A DNA stretch of 64,000 bases from Geodermatophilus poikilotrophus (GTDB taxonomy: Bacteria > Actinomycetota > Actinomycetes > Mycobacteriales > Geodermatophilaceae): positions 124,001 through 188,000 of the forward strand of contig NZ_FOIE01000004.1 in NCBI RefSeq assembly GCF_900111455.1, in the 5' to 3' direction. The first letter of the stretch is position 1, and each line of letters starts with the position of its first letter. Below are positions 17,459-26,941 of this stretch, piece by piece. Under the pieces are notes generated by a model. That model searched no databases and had not been told where the DNA came from. It worked only from the letters and a program-made list of their open reading frames with translations. The position numbers and the translations under genes were made by a program.

Positions 17459-18580
17459 TCAGGTCGCCCGGGGTCCCGGGACGTTGGCCGGGTCGCCGGC
17501 GGGGTCGCGCTGGGGCCCGCCGCCGGCCGGGCTCAGCAGCGGGCCGGGTGCACCCTCGCCGCGGCCGAGCGCGGCGACGAACTGGCGCAGCACGTCGTCG
17601 CCGCTGTGGGCCGGCACCCAGTCCAGCAGCCGGCGGGCGCGGCTGCTGTCCAGCGCCGGCGCCTGGGTGCCCAGGTCGAGCCAGCCGGGCTCGGTCGGCA
17701 CGAGGTGGGCGTGGAACGCGGCCGACAGCGCCGTCCGCAGGACGATCGCCGGGACCGGCACCCGCACCGAGCCGAGGGCGCGGGCCAGGCCGTCGGCGTC
17801 GAACGTCGGCCCGGCGGCCAGGTTGAACGGCCCCCCGGCCCGGCGGTCGAGCATCGCCACCAAGGCGTCGGCGACGTCGTCGGCGTGGATGACCTGCACC
17901 CGCAGCGACGGCAGGGGGAGCGGCAGCACCCTGGCCACCTGGACGGGCAGCAGCCGGGCGGCGCCGAACAGCAGCGGCCCGAGGAAGTAGCGGCCGATCT
18001 CGCTGCTGGCCTCCGGCTGCAGCACCAGCGTCGGGCGCACCACGGTCAGCGTCGTCCCCTCCCGGGAGCCGAGCAGTTCGCGGACCACCAGCTCGGCCTG
18101 GGACTTGTCGCGGCTGTACTGGGAACTCGGGATGCCGGTGACCGGCCAGTCCTCGGCGACCTCCCGGTCCCCGCCGCCGGCGGCGTAGGCGCCGAGGGAG
18201 GACAGGTGCACGACGTGGCCCACGCCCGCGGCCGCGGCCGCGCGCGCCAGCCGGCGGGTGCCCTCGACGTTGACGCGGTGCAGCTGCTCCGGCTGCCGGC
18301 CCGGCTGGATCGCCCAGGCCGCGTGGACGACGGCGTCGACGCCGTCGAGGAAGCGGGTGAGCTCGTGCTCGCTGCGGGTCTCGCCGAGGTCGGCCAGGTG
18401 CCACCGGACGCCGTCGTAGGGAGCGAGGGACGGCGGCTGCCGCCGGGCCAGCCCCCGGACCTCCGCGACGCCGCTGCCGGGTGCGGTGAGCCGGCGCAGC
18501 AGTGCCGTCCCCACGTTGCCACTGGCGCCGGTGACGGCGACCTTGAGGCCCTGCAGGCGGTCGCGGGTGGGTTCAACCAT
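17459..18580 (-). CDS. NAD-dependent epimerase/dehydratase family protein
   Basis: This 373-residue extended short-chain dehydrogenase has a Rossmann glycine motif TGASGNVG at 17-24, a catalytic pair in QYSRDKSQAE (Tyr and Lys) with the SSLGAY serine, and the substrate-side VIHADDVADALV motif. Length fits atypical extended SDRs acting on sugar nucleotides or sterol-like substrates. The substrate is unknown. It is the only gene on this strand between acyl-CoA dehydrogenase and the MFS transporter. Confidence 0.9.
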   Translation of the reverse strand: MVEPTRDRLQGLKVAVTGASGNVGTALLRRLTAPGSGVAEVRGLARRQPPSLAPYDGVRWHLADLGETRSEHELTRFLDGVDAVVHAAWAIQPGRQPEQLHRVNVEGTRRLARAAAAAGVGHVVHLSSLGAYAAGGGDREVAEDWPVTGIPSSQYSRDKSQAELVVRELLGSREGTTLTVVRPTLVLQPEASSEIGRYFLGPLLFGAARLLPVQVARVLPLPLPSLRVQVIHADDVADALVAMLDRRAGGPFNLAAGPTFDADGLARALGSVRVPVPAIVLRTALSAAFHAHLVPTEPGWLDLGTQAPALDSSRARRLLDWVPAHSGDDVLRQFVAALGRGEGAPGPLLSPAGGGPQRDPAGDPANVPGPRAT

Positions 18581-18740
18581 GTCCCGCCGCTACCCCCGCC
18601 GCGGCCGGTGTATCCGGCGTCTGCGGTCTCGAGTGCCGGGGTGCGGCCGCAGGGACACCGGCGCGACGAGCAGCAGCGCCCCGGCGGCCACCTTCCGTGC
18701 AGCAGCCTCCTCCGCAGGGGCCACGCGTCCGGGAGCCCGT

Positions 18741-18803
18741 CGTGATCATCGGCGGGTGGCTGGGTGACACGCCGCCGGCTGCTGCCACCCGCCGGTGATC
18801 ACG
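18741..18803. repeat. Long palindrome with 20-bp arms
   Basis: CGTGATCATCGGCGGGTGGC (18741-18760) pairs with the reverse complement at 18784-18803 at 19 of 20 positions; the exception can be a G-U pair. The loop is 23 bases. It lies just past the stop of the MFS gene and upstream of the epimerase start, so it could end the MFS transcript. Two other long palindromes occur in this window. Confidence 0.6.
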
Positions 18804-18824
18804 GCGGGATGCGGCACGCGGGTG

Positions 18825-20162
18825 TCAGTGGACGGGTGCCTCCAGCGACTCGCCGCGGCGCTCCGGCAGCAGGCAGGCGGCCAGCGCCGCGACCACGAAG
18901 AAGGCGGCGAAGGTGCCGAACACCAGGCCGTTGCCGCCGGCGGTGAGCAGCGGGGGCACGCACAGCGGGGCGGCGATCGAGGCGAGGCGCCCGAAGCCGG
19001 CGGCGGCGCCGGCGCCGGTGGCCCGCAGTGCGGTCGGGTAGACCTCCGGCGTCACGGCGTAGACCGCGCCCCAGGCGCCCAGGTTGAAGAACGACAGCAC
19101 CATGCCGGTGACCAGGACCGCGGTGTCGCCGTCGGCCAGTGCGAACAGCCCGGCGCCGGCGGCGGAGCCGAGCAGGAACACCACCAGCGTCGGCCGGCGG
19201 CCCCACCGCTCGATGAGCAGGGCCGCGGCGGCGTAGCCGGGCAGCTGGGCGAGCGTGATGAGCAGCGTGAAGCCGAACGAGCGCACCAGCGAGAAGCCGG
19301 AGGCGACCAGCAGCGTCGGCAGCCAGATGAAGGCGCCGTAGTAGGCGAAGTTGATGCCGAACCAGACCGCCCACAGCGCTGCCGTCCGCCGGCGGGAGCC
19401 CGCCGCCCACAGCGCGCCGGGTCGCGGTGCCGGCGTCGGCCGCGCCGGGGCCGACGGCACCGGGGCGACCCCGGCCGCCGACTCGAACCGGCGCACCGCG
19501 GCCTCGGCCTCGTCGGTCCGGCCGCGCAGTTCCAGGAAGCGCACCGACTCCGGCAGCCCCCGGCGCACGACCACCGCGTACAGCGCGGGGACGGCGCCCA
19601 GCGCCAGCGCCCACCGCCAGCCGTCGTCGCTGCCGGGGACGACGAGGTAGCCGATCAGCGCCGCCAGCAGCCAGCCGACCGCCCAGAACGCCTCCAGCGC
19701 CACGACCACGCGGCCGCGCACCCGGGCCGGGGCGTACTCGCTGACCAGCGTCGAGGCGACCGGCAGCTCGGCGCCCAGGCCCAGCCCGATGAGGAAGCGG
19801 AACACCAGCAGCGAGGCCACCGACCACGCCAGCGCGGCGGCACCGGTGGCCACGCCGAAGACGAGCAGGGTGAGCGCGAAGACCTGCCGCCGGCCGATGC
19901 GGTCGGCCAGCAGCCCGCCGAGCGTGGCGCCCAGCGCCATCCCGACGAAGCCGATGGAGCCGATCCAGGACAGCTCGGTCGGGGTCAGCGACCACTGGAC
20001 GGCGAGCGCGGCCATCACGAAGGAGATGAGGCCGACGTCCATCGCGTCCAGTGCCCAGCCCAGGCCGGAGCCCACCACGAGCCGGCCGTGCTCGCGGGTG
20101 AACGGCAGCCGGTCCAGCCGCTGCGCGCGGGTCGCCGAGGTGGTGGTCGCGTCGGTGCTCAT
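18825..20162 (-). CDS. MFS transporter, sugar/aromatic-acid symporter-like
   Basis: 445 residues are predicted with twelve membrane segments. The loop after helix 2 reads [11 protein letters not shown], the equivalent C-terminal loop is ERWGRRP, and an RxG-type [15 protein letters not shown] lies in helix 4. These are hallmarks of the metabolite:proton symporter branch. The N-terminus [26 protein letters not shown] is typical of that group. The ATG at 20162 is preferred to one 40 codons upstream. The substrate is unknown. Confidence 0.92.
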   Translation of the reverse strand: MSTDATTTSATRAQRLDRLPFTREHGRLVVGSGLGWALDAMDVGLISFVMAALAVQWSLTPTELSWIGSIGFVGMALGATLGGLLADRIGRRQVFALTLLVFGVATGAAALAWSVASLLVFRFLIGLGLGAELPVASTLVSEYAPARVRGRVVVALEAFWAVGWLLAALIGYLVVPGSDDGWRWALALGAVPALYAVVVRRGLPESVRFLELRGRTDEAEAAVRRFESAAGVAPVPSAPARPTPAPRPGALWAAGSRRRTAALWAVWFGINFAYYGAFIWLPTLLVASGFSLVRSFGFTLLITLAQLPGYAAAALLIERWGRRPTLVVFLLGSAAGAGLFALADGDTAVLVTGMVLSFFNLGAWGAVYAVTPEVYPTALRATGAGAAAGFGRLASIAAPLCVPPLLTAGGNGLVFGTFAAFFVVAALAACLLPERRGESLEAPVH

Positions 20163-20320
20163 CGGCCGCCGCCGTACCCCGTCGGGATGGCGGTCACGCG
20201 GCCGGTGCCCGGGCCGGTGGGAGAACTGGCCGGTCGGGGAGTGGAGGCACGAGGCCGCCGACCCTGGGTTCGCCGCAGGCAACGGCGGCGACGGCGCCGC
20301 CGACCCCGAGGGAGGCCGCG

Positions 20321-21529
20321 ATGACCGACATGCAGCAGGCGCTGGACGACGTGCTCCGGCGAGTGACCACCGGCAGCCCCCGGGTGCCCGGCGTGGTCGC
20401 CGTCGTCACCGACCGCGAGCGCGACGTCTACACGGGCGCGGCGGGCGAGCGGGTCCTGGGGAGCGGGGAGGAGATGACCCCCGACACGGTCTGCGCGGTC
20501 TTCTCGACGACGAAGGCGGTCACCGGCACCGTCTGCCTGCAGCTGGTCGAGGAGGGGCGCCTGGACCTCGACGCCCCGGCCAGGGAGTACGTGCCCGAGC
20601 TGGGCGAGGTGCAGGTCCTCGAGGGGTTCGCCGAGGACGGAAGCCCCCGGCTGCGTCCGCCGCGGCGGGACGTCACCACCCGGATGCTGCTGCTGCACAC
20701 GGCCGGCTTCGCCTACGACTTCTTCAACGAGGACTACAACCGGCTGGCCACCGACCACGGGCAGCCCAGCGTCGTCACCGCCAGCCGCGCGTCCCTGCGG
20801 ACGCCGCTCCTGTTCGACCCGGGTGAGCAGTGGGAGTACGGCTCCAGCATCGACTGGGCCGGGCTGGTCGTGGAGGGGATCACCGGACGCAGGCTCGGCG
20901 AGGTCATGACCGAGCAGGTGCTGGCGCCGCTCGGGATGTCCGACACCTCGTTCACGCTGACCCCGGACACGCGCAGCCGCCTGGCGCGCATCCACCAGCG
21001 TGCGGACGACGGATCGCTCACGCCGCTGCACGACTTCGAGCTGCCGTCCGACCCCGAGGTGCACATGGGCGGCCACGGGCTCTACTCCACCGCGGTGGAC
21101 TACGCGAAGTTCCTGCGCATGTGGCTGAACGACGGAGCGGGTCCCGGCGGGCAGGTTCTGCAGCCGTCCACCGTCTCGATGGCCGAACGCAACGGGCTCG
21201 GCGAGCTGAAGGTCAAGGGCCTGCCCGGGGTCGACCCGGCGCTCTCCAACGACGCGGAGTTCTTCCCCGGGTTGTCGAAGTCGTGGGCGCTGACGTTCAT
21301 GGTCAACGACGACGACGCCCCGACGGGGCGGCCGGCCGGTTCGCTGGCCTGGGCCGGCCTGGCCAACCTCTTCTACTGGATCGACCGGCACAACGGGATC
21401 GCCGGCTTCTGGGGCACGCAGGTCTTCCCGTTCGCCGACGCCGTCTTGGTCCAGGGCTACTACGACCTCGAGACGGCGGTCTACCGGACGCTCGGCGCCC
21501 GGGGCTCGCGCGCGCCGGCCGCGGTCTGA
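20321..21529 (+). CDS. Serine hydrolase, class C beta-lactamase/EstB family
   Basis: A 402-residue cytoplasmic-looking enzyme with no signal peptide. The nucleophile motif is Ser62-Thr-Thr-Lys65 in FSTTKAVTG and the second motif is the Tyr of [27 protein letters not shown] is the usual C-terminal core helix region. The family includes esterases such as EstB and penicillin-binding-like peptidases; esterase activity is more likely than antibiotic hydrolysis given the lack of export signal. A strong hairpin follows. Confidence 0.92.
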   Translation: MTDMQQALDDVLRRVTTGSPRVPGVVAVVTDRERDVYTGAAGERVLGSGEEMTPDTVCAVFSTTKAVTGTVCLQLVEEGRLDLDAPAREYVPELGEVQVLEGFAEDGSPRLRPPRRDVTTRMLLLHTAGFAYDFFNEDYNRLATDHGQPSVVTASRASLRTPLLFDPGEQWEYGSSIDWAGLVVEGITGRRLGEVMTEQVLAPLGMSDTSFTLTPDTRSRLARIHQRADDGSLTPLHDFELPSDPEVHMGGHGLYSTAVDYAKFLRMWLNDGAGPGGQVLQPSTVSMAERNGLGELKVKGLPGVDPALSNDAEFFPGLSKSWALTFMVNDDDAPTGRPAGSLAWAGLANLFYWIDRHNGIAGFWGTQVFPFADAVLVQGYYDLETAVYRTLGARGSRAPAAV

Positions 21530-21536
21530 GCCGGCG

Positions 21537-21572
21537 CCCGTCCCGCCCGCAGCAGAGCGCGGGCGGGACGGG
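21537..21572. terminator. 14-bp hairpin terminator between convergent genes
   Basis: CCCGTCCCGCCCGC (21537-21550) and GCGGGCGGGACGGG (21559-21572) form a perfect 14-base stem with an 8-base loop. It lies between the convergent stops of the serine hydrolase and the small lipoprotein gene. Confidence 0.65.
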
Positions 21573-21580
21573 GCGCGAGG

Positions 21581-21766
21581 TCAGCCGTCGCCGTCCTGGT
21601 CGGTGTCCTCGACCTCCTCCTCGACCTCGTTGCCGGCGTCCTCGACCTCCTGCTCGACGCCGTCGTCCACGACGTCGGAGCCGCACGCGGCGGTGGTGAA
21701 CGAGGTCACGGCGACGGCGACACCGGCGGCGGCGAGGCGCCAGCGTCGGGTGCGGGTGGTCGTCAC
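21581..21766 (-). CDS. Small acidic lipoprotein
   Basis: These 61 residues start with a basic MTTTRTRRWR, then a hydrophobic stretch and a lipobox ending TTAAC with the cysteine at position 28. The mature part is about 33 residues, mostly Asp, Glu and Val. It should be a lipid-anchored surface peptide of unknown function. The clear signal peptide and lipobox make it a real gene despite its size. Confidence 0.75.
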   Translation of the reverse strand: MTTTRTRRWRLAAAGVAVAVTSFTTAACGSDVVDDGVEQEVEDAGNEVEEEVEDTDQDGDG

Positions 21767-21856
21767 GGGGTGCCTCCCGGGGGTCGGCTGCGGACGGGTC
21801 CCGGGTGTGCCCGGGGGAGGCGCACTCCATGCGGCGGCGGGGCCGACCGGCAGCCG

Positions 21857-22690
21857 TCAGCCGTGCGCGCGCACGTGCTCGGTGACCAGCTCGGCGACCC
21901 GGTCGGGCGCCAGCTCGGGGATGAAGTGGGGGAGGCCCTCGAGCACCTCGAGCCGGTAGGGGGCGTCGACGAACCGCCGGCTCTGCTCGGTCGCGGTGCG
22001 GCCGAGGGCGACGTCGCGGGTGCTCCATACGTGCAGCGTCGGCACGCGCACCGTGCCGACCGGGTCCCGGGCGTCCAGGGGCAGTGCGCGGTACCAGGCC
22101 AGGGCGGCGCTGAGCGCGCCCGGTTCCTGCATCCGCCGCACGTAGTGCTCGGAGAGCTCGGGCGACAGGCCGCTGGTCAGCAGCATCCGGCGCAGCGCCG
22201 CGCCGTTCCCGGCCAGCAGCAGCCGCTCGGGCAGCAGCGGCAGCTGGAACAGCCCCATGTACCACGAGCGCAGCGCCTGGTCGCTGGTGACGAAGGCCCT
22301 GGCCATCGCCGCCGGGTGCGGCACCGACACGGCGGTCAGCGTGCGCACCCGCTCGGGGTGCCAGGCCGCCAGCGCCCACCCCACGATGCCGCCCCAGTCG
22401 TGCCCGACGACGTGCGCGCTGCCCAGCTCGGCTGCGTCGAGCATCGCCAGCACGTCGGCGGTCAGCTCCCGCAGCCCGTAGGCCGCGCGCCCCGACGGCC
22501 GGGCACCGGGGGAGTAGCCCCGCTGGTCGGCGGCCAGGGTGCGCAGCCCGGTGCCGTGCAGCCGGTCGGCGACGGCGGTGAAGGAGGCGGCGTCCTGCGG
22601 GAAGCCGTGCAGCAGGACGACCGGTTCACCGCCGGCCGGGCCGCCGTCCCGGACGTCGAAGACCAGACCGTCGCGCGTGAAGCTGTCCAC
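21857..22690 (-). CDS. Alpha/beta hydrolase, epoxide-hydrolase-like
   Basis: This 277-residue hydrolase has oxyanion-hole motif LLHGFPQ and nucleophile elbow GHDWGG, where the nucleophile is aspartate, as in epoxide hydrolases and haloalkane dehalogenases. The C-terminal catalytic histidine is probably in EGLPHFIPEL. Cap-domain helices lie between. The substrate is unknown. It is transcribed away from idi, with about 130 bases between the starts. Confidence 0.9.
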   Translation of the reverse strand: MDSFTRDGLVFDVRDGGPAGGEPVVLLHGFPQDAASFTAVADRLHGTGLRTLAADQRGYSPGARPSGRAAYGLRELTADVLAMLDAAELGSAHVVGHDWGGIVGWALAAWHPERVRTLTAVSVPHPAAMARAFVTSDQALRSWYMGLFQLPLLPERLLLAGNGAALRRMLLTSGLSPELSEHYVRRMQEPGALSAALAWYRALPLDARDPVGTVRVPTLHVWSTRDVALGRTATEQSRRFVDAPYRLEVLEGLPHFIPELAPDRVAELVTEHVRAHG

Positions 22691-22821
22691 CCCGGCACGG
22701 TGCCTGGTGCTCCGGTGCGCCGCCAGTCGGTCCCGGTGGTCGCGTCCCCGCCGCGCGCCGTGAGGGCGGTGCCGGCCGGGTGGGATCGCCGGTGGTGGCC
22801 CGGCAGGACGACAATGGACGG

Positions 22822-23364
22822 GTGACGGCCTCGGAGGAGCTCATCGTCCTGCTCGACGACGAGGGGACGGCGATCGGCGCGATGCCCAAGCCCCTGGTGC
22901 ACCACGGCGAGACGCCGCTGCACCGGGCCTTCTCGGCGTACCTGTTCGACGAGGCCGGCCGGCTGCTGGTCACCCGCCGCGCGGAGGGAAAGCAGACCTT
23001 CCCGGGCATGTGGACCAACACCGTCTGCGGCCACCCCGGCCCCGGGGAGGACGACGCCACGGCGATCGCCCGCCGCGCCGCCTTCGAGCTGGGCCTGCAG
23101 GTCGACCGGCTGCGCCCGGCGCTGCCCGGCTACCGGTACCGCGCGGAGTTCCGCGGCGTCGTGGAGAACGAGATCTGCCCGGTCTACCTCGGCGGCTTCG
23201 CCGGCACCCCGGCGCCGGACCCGGACGAGGTCGGCGAGTGGGAGCTGCTGGACTGGGCGACCTTCCGCGAGCGCCAGGAGTCCGAGGGCGGCGACGCGTG
23301 GTCGCCGTGGTGCCGCGAGCAGGCCCGCCTCATCGAGGAGGCGGGGCTGGTCCCGGTCGGCTGA
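22822..23364 (+). CDS. idi: Isopentenyl-diphosphate delta-isomerase, type I
   Basis: This 180-residue Nudix-fold enzyme interconverts IPP and DMAPP in isoprenoid synthesis. Type I motifs are clear: FSAYLFDEAGRLLVTRRA, the catalytic cysteine in TNTVCGHP, the conserved glutamates of the FELG helix and of VVENEICPVY. The GTG at 22822 gives family length; an upstream start would add 14 residues from the divergent promoter region. Confidence 0.95.
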   Translation: MTASEELIVLLDDEGTAIGAMPKPLVHHGETPLHRAFSAYLFDEAGRLLVTRRAEGKQTFPGMWTNTVCGHPGPGEDDATAIARRAAFELGLQVDRLRPALPGYRYRAEFRGVVENEICPVYLGGFAGTPAPDPDEVGEWELLDWATFRERQESEGGDAWSPWCREQARLIEEAGLVPVG

Positions 23365-23377
23365 GCGTCCCTCCGCG

Positions 23378-23992
23378 TCAGAGCACCGAGAAGCCCGCGG
23401 GGAGGCCCGTCCGGCCGGTGAGGGCGAGGAGGAGCGGGCCGGCGACGCCCTCGGAGACGGCGAGGTCGGCGACCAGCCGCAGTGCCTGCGACGCGGCCGT
23501 CGCCGGGACGTCCAGGGGCGCCCCCAGCGCCGTGGCGAGGTCCGCGGTGTGGACCGCCAGCTCGAACGTGCGCGTGGGCAGGTAGTCCGCCAGCCGCATG
23601 CCGCCCGCGATCGTCGTCAGGAGCTCCGCGCCGTCCCGGGCCTCGACGAGCGGGAGCACGCGCCCGGCGATCTCCGCCACGGCGGCTGCCGGGTCACTCC
23701 CCAGGGCGGCCCCGGCGTCCCGGCCGCGCGCCGCGACGGCGGGGTCGGCGGCGGCCGCCCTCGTCGCGCGGAAGTAGTCGCGCGCGGAGCCGACCTCGAC
23801 GATCGCGGCGGGGCGGGCGAGGTAGGCCTCGACCGTCAGGAGCGAGCGGCTCGTGTGCCCCACGAGGGCGCGGACGTCCCACTCGCCGAGGGCGGGCCGG
23901 GACCAGCCGTCGCCGACGAGCGCGGCCGTCCGGACGAACCACCGCGCGGCGTCGGCGAACGCCCGCCGCGAGTCGTCCCACGCGACGTCCAT
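23378..23992 (-). CDS. Maleylpyruvate-isomerase-family mycothiol-dependent protein (DinB-like)
   Basis: These 204 residues fold as a DinB-like four-helix bundle. The first metal histidine is His46 in LVGHTSRS, with a further histidine in FELAVHTADLA, and LGEWDVRALVGH is a family motif. Such proteins use mycothiol as cofactor for isomerisation or transferase reactions, which fits an actinobacterial host. The substrate is not known. It converges on idi. Confidence 0.85.
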   Translation of the reverse strand: MDVAWDDSRRAFADAARWFVRTAALVGDGWSRPALGEWDVRALVGHTSRSLLTVEAYLARPAAIVEVGSARDYFRATRAAAADPAVAARGRDAGAALGSDPAAAVAEIAGRVLPLVEARDGAELLTTIAGGMRLADYLPTRTFELAVHTADLATALGAPLDVPATAASQALRLVADLAVSEGVAGPLLLALTGRTGLPAGFSVL

Positions 23993-24168
23993 GCGGGCGA
24001 CGCTAGCCCGGCGGGGCCGGGGGCGGACCGGACGCGGACGGCGGATGCGGCGTGCACCGCGTGACGTCGAGCACGGCTGGTGACCGTCGGGGCGCGGACG
24101 GTACCGGCCACTCGGGGGGCTCGTGTCGCTGCGCGGGCGGGTCGGTGTCCCTCCCTAGCGTCCGCCGC

Positions 24169-24984
24169 ATGGAGCGCCGACGGTTCCTCCTCTTCCTCGC
24201 CGCCGGGCTGGCCGGCACGGCCGTGGGTCGCGGCACGGTCGGCCTCGTCGACCCCACGCGGGCGTCGATGAGCACCGCCGCGGCGGCCGAGCCGGCGAGC
24301 GTGCCCGCGCTGCCCGCCGTGCTGCAGGCGCCGACGGGCGTGGTCGACCGGCTGCCCGGTGAGGGCACCTCGCTGGCCCTGACCCTCGACGACGGCACCA
24401 GCTCGGAGGTCGTCGGGTCGGTCTGCCGCTTCGTCGAGGACTCCGGCGTCCGGCTGACCCTCTTCCCCAACGGCCGCTACTCCTCCTGGGAGGAGAACGC
24501 CGACCGGCTGCAGCCGCTCGTCGACTCCGGGAAGGTCGCGCTGGGCAACCACACCTGGTCGCACCCGGACCTGACCACCCTCTCCGAGGACGGGATCGCC
24601 GAGGAGATCGGCCGCAACCGGGACTGGATCGAGAGCACCTTCGGCGTCCGGACGCCGTTCATGCGCCCGCCCTTCGGATCGCACGACGACCGGGTCGACC
24701 GGATCAGCGCCGACCTCGGGCACCCGACGATCGTCATGTGGAACGGCACGCTGGAGGACAACCGGCTGCTCACCCCGGCCGAGCTGATGGCCGCCGCACG
24801 CGAGTGGTTCACCGCGCAGGCGGTGATCGTGGGCCACGTCAACCAGCCGACGATCACGACCGTCTACGGCGAGCTGCTGGAGCTGATCGCCGAGCGCGGG
24901 CTGCAGACGGTGACGCTCGCCGACGTGTGGAGCACGGGCATGGGCGGGGTCCGGACGGCGTCCGGGAGGGCAGCGACCACGTGA
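24169..24984 (+). CDS. Secreted polysaccharide-deacetylase (NodB) family protein
   Basis: This 271-residue protein carries a twin-arginine-type signal (ERRRFLLFLAAGLAGTAVG). The NodB metal site is present: the usual TFDDG is TLDDG here, followed by the two histidines of GNHTWSHP, then RPPFGSHDD. It is probably exported in folded form and removes acetyl groups from cell-wall or extracellular glycans. The ATG at 24169 is chosen because it begins directly at the signal peptide. Confidence 0.9.
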   Translation: MERRRFLLFLAAGLAGTAVGRGTVGLVDPTRASMSTAAAAEPASVPALPAVLQAPTGVVDRLPGEGTSLALTLDDGTSSEVVGSVCRFVEDSGVRLTLFPNGRYSSWEENADRLQPLVDSGKVALGNHTWSHPDLTTLSEDGIAEEIGRNRDWIESTFGVRTPFMRPPFGSHDDRVDRISADLGHPTIVMWNGTLEDNRLLTPAELMAAAREWFTAQAVIVGHVNQPTITTVYGELLELIAERGLQTVTLADVWSTGMGGVRTASGRAATT

Positions 24985-25058
24985 TCGTCCGACCTGCGAC
25001 GGACGGCGGCATCCACCAGGCTGGTCGGGAGCACCCCGATCGACGGACGGAGCAGCGG

Positions 25059-25838
25059 ATGGCCGACAGCAGGGCGTTGCAGGGACGGGTGGCCCTCGTC
25101 ACGGGCGGCGCGAGCGGACTGGGCCGGGCCACCTGCGTGGCCCTGGCCGAGGCCGGTGCGCACGTGGCGATCGCCGACATCGACCCGGCCGGCAGTGAGG
25201 CGACGTCGAAGCTGGTGGCCGACGCGGGCGGGTCGGCGGAGGTCGTCGCGCTCGACGTGACCGACGACGCGAGCCGCCGCGCGGTGGTGCAGCAGCTCTT
25301 CGACGCGCACGGCGACGCCTTCGACGTCCTGGCCAACGTCGCGGGCATCGACCGGCCCGGCTACATCACCGACATCGACCTCGCGGACTACCAGCGGGTG
25401 CAGGCGGTCAACTGCGAGGGACCGGTCTTCCTGACCAGCGAGTTCGTGAAGCGGGTGCAGCACCTGCCGGAGGGCCGCACCGCCGACGTGGTGCACATCG
25501 TGAGCCTGTCGGCGATCACCTCCGGCAGCGGCGCGATCGCCTACAACGGCTCCAAGGCCGGGTTCCTCAACGCCACCAGGTGCATCCAGCGGGAGCTGCG
25601 CGAGAAGGCGGTGCGCGGTGCGGACGGCGTCGAGCGGCCCTTCCCGTGCCGCGTGCAGGCGGTGATCCCCGCGGCGATGGACACGCCGATGATGGAGCAG
25701 TGGGGCATCCCCGCCCACCTGATGATGCCGCCGTCGGCGGTCGCGGAGATGGTGCGCCACCTGGTGACGCTGCACCCGGCGGCCTTCGTGCCGGAGATGC
25801 AGATCGTGCCCCGCCTGGAACCCAACTTCCCACGGTGA
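25059..25838 (+). CDS. Short-chain dehydrogenase/reductase
   Basis: This 259-residue classical SDR has TGGASGLGRA near residue 15 for NAD(P) binding, NVAGI, then Ser in VSLSAIT and Tyr-x3-Lys in AYNGSKAG. The C-terminal PAAMDTPM is the usual substrate-loop motif. The substrate is unknown. It starts 74 bases after the deacetylase stop; a GTG overlapping that stop would be an alternative but adds non-conserved residues. Confidence 0.9.
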   Translation: MADSRALQGRVALVTGGASGLGRATCVALAEAGAHVAIADIDPAGSEATSKLVADAGGSAEVVALDVTDDASRRAVVQQLFDAHGDAFDVLANVAGIDRPGYITDIDLADYQRVQAVNCEGPVFLTSEFVKRVQHLPEGRTADVVHIVSLSAITSGSGAIAYNGSKAGFLNATRCIQRELREKAVRGADGVERPFPCRVQAVIPAAMDTPMMEQWGIPAHLMMPPSAVAEMVRHLVTLHPAAFVPEMQIVPRLEPNFPR

Positions 25839-25893
25839 CCGGGGCGCAGCCGGACCTCCGGCGCTGACCGGCACCCGTCCCGAGGAGACGACG

Positions 25894-26175
25894 ATGACCA
25901 GCCCGGACGACCCCATCCCCGACTCGGCCATGGCCAGCGGGTCGGACGCCGGTGAGCCGGGGGAGCACCTCGGGCCTGCCGACCTGACCGACGACGAGCG
26001 GCGGGTGCTCGAGGAACTCGAGCGGGACGCTCCGGGCGACCGGGAGGACGACCTCGCCGACGACGCCGTCGTGCGCGCGGCCGAGGACGAGGCGCCGCTG
26101 CCGGGAGAGGGCGGCGACCAGGGGGACGGGCTCAGCGCCCGGTTCAGCTCCCCGCCGGGGGAGGGCGAGGCCTGA
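25894..26175 (+). CDS. Small acidic hypothetical protein
   Basis: These 93 residues are rich in Asp, Glu, Gly and Pro, with one likely helix (LTDDERRVLEELERDAP). No family recognised. GAGGAGAC precedes the ATG, and codon use has the strong GC third-position bias of neighbours. A hairpin follows the stop. Confidence 0.6.
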   Translation: MTSPDDPIPDSAMASGSDAGEPGEHLGPADLTDDERRVLEELERDAPGDREDDLADDAVVRAAEDEAPLPGEGGDQGDGLSARFSSPPGEGEA

Positions 26176-26182
26176 GGCGGGG

Positions 26183-26205
26183 CTCCCCGGCGACCGACCG
26201 GGGAG
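26183..26205. terminator. Short hairpin after small acidic gene
   Basis: CTCCCCGG (26183-26190) and CCGGGGAG (26198-26205) form a perfect 8-base stem with a 7-base loop, just past the stop at 26175 and before the copper-protein gene. Confidence 0.4.
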
Positions 26206-26276
26206 GCCGCGCACGGGTGCCGTGCGGCGTGGGTGGGTAGCGGGCTCGGTGTCGTCGACGACTGGAGGACCGACCC

Positions 26277-26684
26277 GTGAGCGTTGCCAGCCAGATGCTC
26301 GAGACCTACCCGGCCGACCTCGGCGGCATCGACAGGCAGAAGCTCGTCGCCTGCATCGAGGCTTGCTTCGAGTGCGCTCAGTCCTGCACGGCGTGCGCCG
26401 ACGCCTGCCTGAGTGAGGAGATGGTCGACCAGCTGCGGACGTGCATCCGCAGCAACCTCGACTGCGCCGACGTCTGCGACACCACCGGCCGGCTGCTGTC
26501 CCGGCACACCGGTTACGACGCCAACCTGACCCGCGCTGTCCTCGAGGCCTGCGCCGCGGCCTGCAAGGCCTGCGGTGACGAGTGCGCGGGCCACGCCGAG
26601 ATGCACGAGCACTGCCGCATCTGCGCCGAGGCCTGCCGGCGCTGCGAGAGCGCATGCCGGGAGCTCATCAACTCCCTCGGCTGA
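26277..26684 (+). CDS. Four-helix-bundle copper-binding protein (Csp/DUF326)
   Basis: Eighteen cysteines fall in 135 residues, spaced CxxxCxxC along helices (VACIEACFECAQSCTACADAC and C-terminal CRICAEACRRCESAC), plus histidines near residue 105-112. This is the pattern of Csp copper-storage proteins, which line a four-helix bundle with cysteines and hold many Cu(I) ions. No signal peptide is visible, so it is a cytosolic Csp3-like protein. It starts at GTG with GGAGGA a few bases upstream. No copper exporter or CsoR gene is adjacent. Confidence 0.88.
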   Translation: MSVASQMLETYPADLGGIDRQKLVACIEACFECAQSCTACADACLSEEMVDQLRTCIRSNLDCADVCDTTGRLLSRHTGYDANLTRAVLEACAAACKACGDECAGHAEMHEHCRICAEACRRCESACRELINSLG

Positions 26685-26713
26685 GCGCGGGCCGGGCCCG
26701 GGTGGCGCCAGGG

Positions 26714-26747
26714 GGCCGGACGGCGTGTGTCACGGCGCCATCCGGCC
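26714..26747. terminator. 12-bp imperfect hairpin after copper-protein gene
   Basis: GGCCGGACGGCG (26714-26725) pairs with CGCCATCCGGCC (26736-26747) with one mismatch and a 10-base loop, 30 bases past the stop. Confidence 0.5.
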
Positions 26748-26941
26748 TCCTGCTGCCGCCGTCGTGCTGCCGCCCCCGTCACACGACGGCGCAGGACGCG
26801 TGGTGTCCGCAGCGGGAGGCAGCAGCTCGGTGCGAACGACCCCGGAGCCAGGCGGCGGGCGGAGCCGCTGACCGTTGGCGCGCCCGCCCGAGCTCGGTGA
26901 GCCGACCAGACCAGGGTCTGCGCGTGGCCGGCGGGCCGCGG

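Noticed and set aside
20321..21529. Calling the serine hydrolase a beta-lactamase resistance gene
   Set aside because: It has the fold's SxxK and Tyr motifs but no signal peptide; the family is mostly esterases, so resistance is not supported.
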